A DNA stretch of 11,033 bases, from contig JABFWM010000118.1 of the NCBI GenBank assembly GCA_013362195.1, positions 1-11,033 of the forward strand, read 5' to 3'. The position numbers were made by a program, and so were the translations under genes. This document shows positions 1 to 5,811 of this stretch, piece by piece. Origin of the DNA: Acidobacteriota bacterium (GTDB taxonomy: Bacteria > Acidobacteriota > Vicinamibacteria > Vicinamibacterales > 2-12-FULL-66-21). The notes beneath the pieces are model-generated. The model saw only the letters and a list, made by a program, of their open reading frames with translations, was not told the DNA's origin and ran no database searches. How positions within the stretch are numbered: position 1 is the stretch's first letter; each line of letters begins with the position of its first letter.

Positions 1-561
1 GGCGCGTACGCGGGCTATCTCCGTACCGCGACGGGTCTCGCGCCGCTGCCCATCGGATCGCAACTCGACGCCGCGTCGAATCGGTTTTCGTGGCAGGCGG
101 GCGCCGGGTTCGTCGGGCGTTATCGCCTCGTCTTCGTACGCCACGAGCATGGCAGGGCGGTCGCGCGGCGCGAAGTGGACGTCGCGATCGGCCCGAAGGG
201 CAGCCTGTCATCGCCGCACGTGGTGATCGACACGCCGCGGCGACAGCAGGCGGTCACGCAGCCCTTCATCGTCGCCGGCTGGGCGGCCGATCCGGGCGCG
301 TCTCAAGGCACCGGCATCGACGCGATCCACGTGTGGGCGTATCCCGTGGCCGCCGGGGAGCCGATCTTCCTCGGAGATGCCGCGCTCGGCGGTCGTCGTC
401 CGGACGTCGCGGCGATCTACGGCAGCGGCGCCACCGAGAGCGGGTACGGGTTGACGGTGCGCGGGCTGCTGCCTGGGCGCTACATGCTCGCCGTCTTCGG
501 CCACAGTACGACGACGCAGACGTTCCTGCCGGCGGCGACCGTGCAGATCGTCGTGCGGTGA
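1..561 (+). CDS. C-terminal part of a secreted protein with Ig-like/adhesion-type domains (5' end outside window)
   Basis: The frame is open from the first base and stops at TGA 559-561, so about 186 residues of the C-terminus are seen and the start lies upstream. An in-frame ATG/GTG around 175 is not a credible start, because the frame before it reads as normal protein. The first part (about residues 19-45, with SQLDAASNRFSWQAG then GFVGRYRLVFVR) resembles the end of a putative Ig / cadherin-like domain. The last 110 residues (IDTPRRQQAVTQPFIVAGWA, then GIDAIHVWAYP, RRPDVAAIYG, SGYGLTVRGLLPGRYMLAVF) look like one beta-sandwich domain of a type I recall at the C-termini of secreted Acidobacteriota proteins. 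Its function is unknown; it may bind carbohydrate or help surface attachment. No enzyme motif is visible in the part present. Confidence is high that it is coding and moderate on the domain type. Confidence 0.8.
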   Translation, partial: GAYAGYLRTATGLAPLPIGSQLDAASNRFSWQAGAGFVGRYRLVFVRHEHGRAVARREVDVAIGPKGSLSSPHVVIDTPRRQQAVTQPFIVAGWAADPGASQGTGIDAIHVWAYPVAAGEPIFLGDAALGGRRPDVAAIYGSGATESGYGLTVRGLLPGRYMLAVFGHSTTTQTFLPAATVQIVVR

Positions 562-572
562 TCGATCGCGCA

Positions 573-626
573 GGGTCTGAAGACCCGGCCTACACGTTCG
601 GGTGAAGGCGGACCTTCAGGTCCGCC
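573..626. repeat. Two palindromic repeat copies between genes
   Basis: The 105-bp gap holds two members of the palindrome family found throughout the window. The first is a decayed copy, GGGTCTGAAGACCC (573-586), followed by the typical flank CGGCCTAC. Its outer left arm no longer matches. The second is a perfect 9-2-9 palindrome, GGCGGACCTTCAGGTCCGCC (607-626). Neither is followed by a T-run, so neither is a standard intrinsic terminator for the upstream gene, although an RNA hairpin is possible. Confidence 0.8.
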
Positions 627-654
627 ATGACGAGAGCCTCGCGCGCCGACACGC

Positions 655-660
655 TATACT
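655..660 (+). promoter_or_regulatory. Possible -10 box (TATACT) of the aldose epimerase gene
   Basis: TATACT lies so that the predicted transcription start, seven bases after its last base, falls exactly on the GTG start codon at 667. No Shine-Dalgarno sequence precedes the GTG. Together this suggests a leaderless mRNA. No convincing -35 box is present at 630-640, so the call rests on the -10 match alone. Confidence 0.4.
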
Positions 661-666
661 GCGCGC

Positions 667-1731
667 GTGCGTTGCGTCAGACTGCGCGCGGCCTCGGGCG
701 TCGCGATCGCCGCGGTCCTTTTCCTCAGCACGTCGCTTGTCACCGCGCGTCAGCACGCTGCGCCGTACACCGCGCTGCGCGACGGCGACGTCGTGCGCTT
801 GCGCGACACGGCGCATGACGTGGGCCTCGTGATCCACCCGCGGACCGGCAACCTCGCGGTCGAGATGACGGTCAAGGGCGTGCCGGTGCTGCACTATCCG
901 CCGGCGCCGGCAGACGAGGGGCAGCGCCCGCGCTTCGCCGGCATCCCGTTCATGGCGCCCTGGGCGAATCGGCTCGACGAGCCCGGCTTCCGCTTCGGCG
1001 GCCGCCACTACGTGTTCAATAAGGAGCTGGGAAACGTCCGCGGTGACCGGCCGATCCACGGCCTGGTCACCTTCGCGCCGTGGGACGTCGTCGAAGCGAA
1101 GGCCGACGCCTCGTCGTCGTGGCTCACGAGCCGGCTGGATTTCTATCGGCAGCCGGCATGGATGGCGCAGTTTCCGTTCGCGCACACGATCGAGGTGACC
1201 TACCGGCTGCGCGACGGCGCCGTCGAAGTCGTCACACGCGTCATGAACCTGAGCGCCGAAACGATGCCGCTGTCGATCGGCTTTCACCCGTACCTGAAAG
1301 TCGCGGACGCGCCGCGCGACGAGTGGACGCTGTCGCTCGCGGCGCGCAGCGAGTGGGTGTTGTCACCCGAAAAGCTGCCGACCGGCGAGACGCGTCCGCT
1401 GGCCGCACGCTTTTCCGATCTGCAGCGCATCCCGCTGCGCGGCCTCGATCTCGACGATGTGTACGGGGATCTCGCGCGCGGCGCGGATGGGAATGCCGTC
1501 ATGACGCTGCAAGGCCGCAAACAGCGCCTGGATGTGACGCTCGGCCCCAACTATCGGGCCGTCGTCGTCTACGCGCCGGCCCGCGAGCCCGCCTACGTCT
1601 GCATCGAGCCGATGACCGGCATCACCAACGCGTTCAACCTCGCGGACCGCGGCGTCTACAAGGATCTCCAGACCATTCCGGCGGGCGGCCGATGGGAGGA
1701 GCGCTTCTCGATCCGCCCGTTCGGGTTTTGA
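667..1731 (+). CDS. galM: Secreted aldose 1-epimerase (mutarotase, GalM family)
   Basis: A protein of 354 residues. Aldose 1-epimerases interconvert the alpha and beta anomers of free aldoses. Family signatures are clear: NRLDEPGFRFGG (about residues 102-113), IHGLV with a catalytic-type His131, IGFHPYL with His207, DLDDVYGDL, and CIEPMTGITNAFN near the C-terminus with the catalytic-type Glu314. Residues 1-28 form a basic start followed by a hydrophobic stretch (ASGVAIAAVLFLSTSLVTA), a probable signal peptide. The enzyme is therefore likely periplasmic, unlike the cytoplasmic E. coli GalM. The GTG at 667 is chosen because it includes the signal peptide; no Shine-Dalgarno precedes it (see the possible -10 box). 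The next gene begins 9 bp after its stop, suggesting an operon with the Tat-exported dehydrogenase small subunit. The substrate sugar cannot be read from sequence. Confidence 0.9.
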   Translation: MRCVRLRAASGVAIAAVLFLSTSLVTARQHAAPYTALRDGDVVRLRDTAHDVGLVIHPRTGNLAVEMTVKGVPVLHYPPAPADEGQRPRFAGIPFMAPWANRLDEPGFRFGGRHYVFNKELGNVRGDRPIHGLVTFAPWDVVEAKADASSSWLTSRLDFYRQPAWMAQFPFAHTIEVTYRLRDGAVEVVTRVMNLSAETMPLSIGFHPYLKVADAPRDEWTLSLAARSEWVLSPEKLPTGETRPLAARFSDLQRIPLRGLDLDDVYGDLARGADGNAVMTLQGRKQRLDVTLGPNYRAVVVYAPAREPAYVCIEPMTGITNAFNLADRGVYKDLQTIPAGGRWEERFSIRPFGF

Positions 1732-1740
1732 TGAATCGGT

Positions 1741-2346
1741 ATGAGTGACCGAGCGCAGCTCACGCGGCGGGATCTTCTGAAGCTGACGACGTGCGCGCTG
1801 GCCGCGAGCGGCGCGAGTGAGTTCTTCACCGCCTGGCTGGACGCGGCGAAAGCGCCGGCGCACCTGCACGCGGCACAGGACCGGCCGGCGCTTCGCGATT
1901 ATCAGCCGCAGTTTTTCGATGCTGACGATTTCGCGGCGCTGCAGGTGTTCACGGAGATCCTGATTCCGACCGACGACACTCCGGGCGCGCGCGAGGCCCG
2001 CTGCGCGCATTTCATCGATTTCGTGCTCGCGGCCTCCACGGACGCGGCGCCGGATGCTCAGGCGCAGTGGCGCGACGCGATGCGTGCGGTGAAGGCGAGC
2101 GGGTTTCACACGGCGTCGGCGGCCGAGCGCGAACGCCTGGTCGCGGCCATGGCGCGCCCCGAGCGCGAGCGCGGCGCCACCCATCCCGCCTACTTCGCGT
2201 ATCGGTTGATCAAGCAGCAGAACACGTTCGCGTTCTATACGTCCCGGGCGGGTCTCATCGAGGCGCTCGACTACAAGGGGAACCGCTTCAACGCGTCGTT
2301 CCCGGCGTGCGAGCATCCGGAGCATCGGGTGGTGCCTTCCGCCTGA
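1741..2346 (+). CDS. Gluconate 2-dehydrogenase subunit 3 family protein (Tat-exported small subunit of a sugar dehydrogenase)
   Basis: A protein of 201 residues. The N-terminus has a twin-arginine motif, LTRRDLLKLT, followed by a short hydrophobic stretch (CALAASGA), pointing to Tat export to the periplasm in a folded complex. The body, from YQPQFFDADDFAALQVFTEI through LIPTDDTPGAREARCAHFID to the C-terminal AYFAYRLIKQQNTFAFYTS and ALDYKGN, matches the Gluconate_2-dh3 family. These are the small (gamma) subunits of membrane-associated FAD dehydrogenases, which carry the Tat signal for the large subunit and stabilise it. The partner is the GMC oxidoreductase 180 bp downstream. The gene follows the epimerase by 9 bp and has no clear ribosome-binding site, so translation may be coupled. 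The sugar oxidised is unknown; glucose, fructose, gluconate and glucoside 3-dehydrogenases all use this kind of subunit. Confidence 0.85.
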   Translation: MSDRAQLTRRDLLKLTTCALAASGASEFFTAWLDAAKAPAHLHAAQDRPALRDYQPQFFDADDFAALQVFTEILIPTDDTPGAREARCAHFIDFVLAASTDAAPDAQAQWRDAMRAVKASGFHTASAAERERLVAAMARPERERGATHPAYFAYRLIKQQNTFAFYTSRAGLIEALDYKGNRFNASFPACEHPEHRVVPSA

Positions 2347-2357
2347 CGCGTGGAGAA

Positions 2358-2480
2358 CTTCCGCCTGAAGGCGGAAGCTACGCGTAACCAAGGAGAGCTC
2401 GGTTTCTTCCGCCTGAAGGCGGAAGCTACGCGTAACCAAGGAGAGCTCGGTCTCTTCAGCCTGTAAGGCGGAAGCTACGG
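2358..2480. repeat. 48-bp tandem repeat (two near-identical copies and a decayed third), each with a palindrome
   Basis: Units begin at 2358, 2406 and 2454, exactly 48 bp apart. Units 1 and 2 differ at one base. Each starts with the palindrome CTTCCGCCTGAAGGCGGAAG, then CTACGCGTAACC and AAGGAGAGCTCGG. Unit 3 keeps only a damaged palindrome (CTTCAGCCTGTAAGGCGGAAG with inner changes) before diverging. The AAGGAG within the unit looks like a Shine-Dalgarno sequence, but no start codon follows it at a proper distance. The array fills most of the 180-bp gap between the small subunit and GMC genes, where I see no gene. Confidence 0.9.
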
Positions 2481-2500
2481 GACTCTGCTTGTTACCCTGT

Positions 2501-2526
2501 AGCCTTCAGGCGGAAGAGCACACACT
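2501..2526 (+). promoter_or_regulatory. Ribosome-binding site of the GMC gene, formed by the edge of an inverted palindrome copy
   Basis: AGCCTTCAGGCGGAAG (2501-2516) is a partial copy of the palindrome in inverse orientation. Its right end reads into GGAAGAG (2512-2518), which lies 8 bases before the ATG at 2527 and is the only Shine-Dalgarno-like sequence there. The repeat thus appears to provide the ribosome-binding site. The inner bases GCCT/AGGC could pair locally, but the arms are incomplete, so occlusion would be weak. Confidence 0.55.
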
Positions 2527-4251
2527 ATGCCTGACGTTTACGACGCCATCATCGTTGGATCGGGCGCGTGCGGGGGATGGGTCGCGCTGGAGCTGACGCG
2601 CGCCGGCATGCGCGTCCTGATGCTCGAAGCGGGACCGCGCGTCGATCCGGCGGATCAGTTCCGCCATCGCTTTCCGTTCGAGCTCGATTACCGCGGACGC
2701 GGCACGCCGGGACTGCTGCGGCGCTACGCCGGCACCGAGCGCAACTACCGCATCATGATCGACAACGTCGAGAACCCGTACACGACCTCGCCTGAGACGG
2801 TGTATTCGTGGGGACGATCGCGCTGTCTCGGCGGCCGGACGCTGCACTGGGCGCGCGCCACCGATCGCATGGCCGATTACGAGTTCAAGGCCGCATCGCG
2901 CGACGGCTACGGCATGGACTGGGCCGTCTCGTACGCCGAGATGAAGCCGTACTACGACCGTGTCGAGTCGTTCATCGGCGTCAGCGCCGCCGCCGAAGGC
3001 TGGCCGCAGTTCCCCGACGGCATCTTTCTCCCGCCGATGGCGCTGAACTGCGCCGAGACCATCTTCACCGCCGCCTGCCAGGCGCTCGGCTGGCCGTCGA
3101 CGCACCGCCGCCTCTCGCAGTTGACGCGTGCGCACAACGGCCGGCCGCCGTGCCACTACTGCGGCAACTGCGTGAACGGCTGCGACGTCGGCGCGATGTT
3201 CAATCCCATTGCCGTGACGCTTCCGCCCGCGCTGGCCACCGGCAGACTCGAGATCCGCACCGACAGCATCGTCGCGCGCGTGCGCATGAACGGCGAGAAC
3301 CGCGCGCAGGGCGTCACCTACATCGAACGCGAGTCGCGCACGGCCGTCGACGTCGATGCGACGTGGGTGATCCTCGCGGCGTCGACGCTCGAGAACACAC
3401 GGCTGCTGCTGCTGTCGGCGAAGGGCGGCCTCGCGAACGCGAGCGGCACGCTGGGCCATTACATGATGGACCAGGTGAGCGGCGGCGGCGTGAGCGGGTT
3501 TCTGCCGGTGTTGAAGGGCGGACCCAGCCGGCTCGACGATGGAAAGATGGCGGGGGTCACGATTCCCGCCGTCGAGAACATCGATGCGAAGACGCAACGG
3601 AAAGACTTCATCCGCAGCTACGTGATGAACGCGACGGGCGGCCAGACCGAGTTCCCGCAGTTCGCCGCGAACCTGCCGGGGTACGGATCGGAGTGGAAGA
3701 AAGAGGTGAAGAGCCGCTACGTCGCGCAGGCGCGCGTGTGGATCGCCGGCGGCGAGATGCTCGCGCGGAAGGAGAACTTCGTCGAGCTGGATCCCGAGGT
3801 GAAGGATCACTGGGGCATCCCGGTGCTGAAGATCCACTTCACGCACAGCGACAACGAGTACAAGCTGATCGCGGATTTTCAGCGGAAGGCGGAGGAGCTG
3901 TTCCGCAAGGCCGGCGGCGAGATGATGCCCGGGCCGGTGACGCCGGCAGGGTTTCCCGGCGGCGCCGGTTCGCCTCAGAGCGCGCCGGTCCGGGGCGGCA
4001 GCAGCCCGGAGCGGCCCGGCCCCGCGCGCCGCCCGCTCGGCGGATCGATCCACGAATGCGGCACCGCGCGCATGAGCGTCAGCCCGAAGGAAGGCGTGCT
4101 CGATTCGTACTGCCGCACGCACGACGTCCCCAACCTCTACGTGTTCGGCGGCAACGCGTTTCCGTCGACGGGCGACAAGCACCCGACGCTCACGATGATG
4201 GCGCTGACGGCACGAGGATGCGATCACTTGATCGCACGCACACGCGCCTGA
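2527..4251 (+). CDS. GMC-family FAD-dependent sugar/alcohol dehydrogenase, catalytic subunit with a four-Cys iron-sulfur-type motif
   Basis: A protein of 574 residues, the usual GMC length. It opens with the FAD-binding Rossmann motif (VGSGACGGWVALELTRAGMRV, ending in LEAGP). A second GMC signature, WGRSRCLGGRTLHWARA, lies near residue 100. HECGTARM holds His509, and His552 in GDKHPTLTMM lies 43 residues later, the spacing of the catalytic pair in glucose oxidase. Cys209, 212, 215 and 219 (CHYCGNCVNGC followed by DVGAMFN) align in position with the cluster-binding cysteines before GAMYN in FAD-glucose dehydrogenase, so electron transfer through an iron-sulfur cluster is likely. A Pro/Gly/Ser-rich stretch at about 469-505 precedes the catalytic His. 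There is no signal peptide; export is probably by the Tat signal of the partner subunit upstream. Substrate unknown: fucose, glucose or glycoside C3 oxidation are possible. No cytochrome subunit is nearby. Confidence 0.88.
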   Translation: MPDVYDAIIVGSGACGGWVALELTRAGMRVLMLEAGPRVDPADQFRHRFPFELDYRGRGTPGLLRRYAGTERNYRIMIDNVENPYTTSPETVYSWGRSRCLGGRTLHWARATDRMADYEFKAASRDGYGMDWAVSYAEMKPYYDRVESFIGVSAAAEGWPQFPDGIFLPPMALNCAETIFTAACQALGWPSTHRRLSQLTRAHNGRPPCHYCGNCVNGCDVGAMFNPIAVTLPPALATGRLEIRTDSIVARVRMNGENRAQGVTYIERESRTAVDVDATWVILAASTLENTRLLLLSAKGGLANASGTLGHYMMDQVSGGGVSGFLPVLKGGPSRLDDGKMAGVTIPAVENIDAKTQRKDFIRSYVMNATGGQTEFPQFAANLPGYGSEWKKEVKSRYVAQARVWIAGGEMLARKENFVELDPEVKDHWGIPVLKIHFTHSDNEYKLIADFQRKAEELFRKAGGEMMPGPVTPAGFPGGAGSPQSAPVRGGSSPERPGPARRPLGGSIHECGTARMSVSPKEGVLDSYCRTHDVPNLYVFGGNAFPSTGDKHPTLTMMALTARGCDHLIARTRA

Positions 4252-4268
4252 CCGTCTGTACGACGTAG

Positions 4269-4319
4269 GGCGGGTCTTTAGACCCGCCTCGTGCCGCCCG
4301 GTCTGAAGACCCGGCCGGC
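4269..4319. repeat. Palindromic repeats between convergent genes, possible bidirectional hairpins
   Basis: GGCGGGTCTTTAGACCCGCC (4269-4288) is a perfect 9-2-9 palindrome lying 17 bp after the GMC stop. A second copy centred on GGTCTGAAGACC (4300-4311) has lost one G from its left arm, so its outer arms are out of register. It is followed by the usual CGGCC...CCTAC flank. Both lie between the 3' ends of the GMC gene and the facing oxidoreductase gene. They could protect mRNA ends or stop transcription, but neither has a T-run on either strand, so I do not call a terminator. Confidence 0.8.
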
Positions 4320-4338
4320 CTACATCCCGCTCGCGACG

Positions 4339-5811
4339 TCACGCATCTTCTTTTTTCTCCTTGAGCGTGACGGCGTGCGGGTGCGCCTTGTAGAAATCAT
4401 CCAGCGGATAACAGCCTGAGACCAGTCCGAGGCGCGGCCCGGTCGTGCAATCGCTGAACGTGCGGCAGATCTTCTTGCGCTGCAGCGGCCGTCCCGAGAG
4501 CACGTCGTCCGGCAGCTCCGGGTAGGCGAGCACCATGCGCCCGAGGCCGACGAGATCGGTGCGGCTCTCCCGCACCGCGCGCTGCGCGACGTGCGGCAGC
4601 CAGTCCTGCAGATACGTGTAGCCCGACCCGACGAACAGCAGCGACGGAAACGCCGCCTTGAGACGCGCGGTCGCGTCGATCTGCCGCGCGACGCCGACCA
4701 GCGGATCCTCCGGCGGATCGTACCCATCGCTCGGCGGGAAGAGCGCCGGCCGCTGCACGTGCGGGTTGTAGTACGGACTGCCCGCCGTCACGCAGATCCA
4801 GCGCACGTTCATTCGCGCCAGCAGCGCGAGCAGTTCACGCGCGTCCGCCAGCGCACCGCCCATCGCTTCGCCGGCGAGCAGGCCGAACGCGGAGTCATAG
4901 CCCTCGGACGTCGTTTCGGGCGTGCCGACGCCGCGCGCGTCCTTTCTGAACGGCACCGTGTCGAACGCGGAGAGCCGGACCGCGATGTCCAGGTGCGGCG
5001 CCGCCGCGCGGATCGCGGCAATGACCGACGACAGGAACCGCGTCCGGTTCTCGAAGGATCCGCCGTAGCGTCCGGGACGATGGTGCGCGCTGAGCAGCTC
5101 GTGGCCGAGATAACCGTGGCACTGCTTGACATCGACGAATTGAAACCCGGCATCCGACGCGAGGCGCGCGGCGGCGGCGAAGTCGTCGATCAACCGGTCG
5201 AGGTCGTCGTCCGAGAGGATCGGCACGCCGTTCGGGAAGCGGCGATCGAGCAGCGGATGCGCGTACGCGGCGAGCGGCGCCGGGCCCCGCGACTCCAGCG
5301 GACGCGCGTAGCGCCCCGAGTGCGTGAGCTGCAGGCCGACGTAGAGATCCGCGTCCGCATGCGAGCCGAATCGCTCGCGGTGCGCGGCCACCAGCCCGTC
5401 TCGCAGCGTCGCGATGGCGCGGGCGTTCGCGGGCGTGAGCAGCAGCTGATTCGGGTTCGCCCGTCCATCCTGCCTCACCGCCACCGCTTCGCCGCCCCAA
5501 ATCAGCTTCGCGCCGCTCTGGCCGAAATGACGCCATCGCCGGCGGGTGAGGTCGCTCGGCGCGCCGTCGATCGTGCCGTCCCAGCCCTCCATGGGCAGGA
5601 TGCAGAAACGATTGCCCACCCGCACCCCTTCGAGCTCGATCGGCCGTGCGAGCGGCGACGCGGGCGCTGTTTCGAGCGCATCGTCGAACTCGAGCGAGAG
5701 GCCGAGCGCGCGGATGCGCGCACGGAACGCGTCCGCGGTTTTGAGGGAGGCGATCCGTGGATACGAGGCGCTGCTCACGTCCTCAGCGCGTCGGGGTCGC
5801 GCCTGTGGCAT
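4339..5811 (-). CDS. NADH:flavin oxidoreductase, old yellow enzyme family
   Basis: A protein of 490 residues from the ATG at 5811. A TIM-barrel FMN enzyme that typically reduces activated C=C bonds. Recognised by ILPMEGWDGT (about 71-80), GLQLTHSGRYARP (159-171), CHGYLGHELLSAHHRPGRYG followed by GSFENRTRF (231-259), ICVTAGSPYYNP, and VGLGRMVLAYPELPDDV. The tail has Cys449, Cys455 and Cys467 (CX5CX11C), similar to the 4Fe-4S site of 2,4-dienoyl-CoA reductase but with one Cys missing, and there is no C-terminal NAD(P)-binding domain. The ATG at 5811 has GGAAG 8 bases upstream and overlaps the dehydratase gene by 29 bp. A GTG at 5778, four bases past that gene's stop, would give MSSASYPRIASLKT and is a real alternative. 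Overlap with fucD suggests co-translation and a role in the same pathway; substrate unknown. Confidence 0.88.
   Translation of the reverse strand: MPQARPRRAEDVSSASYPRIASLKTADAFRARIRALGLSLEFDDALETAPASPLARPIELEGVRVGNRFCILPMEGWDGTIDGAPSDLTRRRWRHFGQSGAKLIWGGEAVAVRQDGRANPNQLLLTPANARAIATLRDGLVAAHRERFGSHADADLYVGLQLTHSGRYARPLESRGPAPLAAYAHPLLDRRFPNGVPILSDDDLDRLIDDFAAAARLASDAGFQFVDVKQCHGYLGHELLSAHHRPGRYGGSFENRTRFLSSVIAAIRAAAPHLDIAVRLSAFDTVPFRKDARGVGTPETTSEGYDSAFGLLAGEAMGGALADARELLALLARMNVRWICVTAGSPYYNPHVQRPALFPPSDGYDPPEDPLVGVARQIDATARLKAAFPSLLFVGSGYTYLQDWLPHVAQRAVRESRTDLVGLGRMVLAYPELPDDVLSGRPLQRKKICRTFSDCTTGPRLGLVSGCYPLDDFYKAHPHAVTLKEKKEDA

Noticed and set aside
2391..2396. AAGGAG within the 48-bp unit as a working ribosome-binding site
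   Set aside because: No start codon lies within a usable distance downstream in either full unit.
2506..4227. A long antisense gene opposite the GMC gene
   Set aside because: Its translation is Arg/Ala/His-rich with no domain, while the + frame carries full GMC motifs. Long antisense frames are expected at this GC content.
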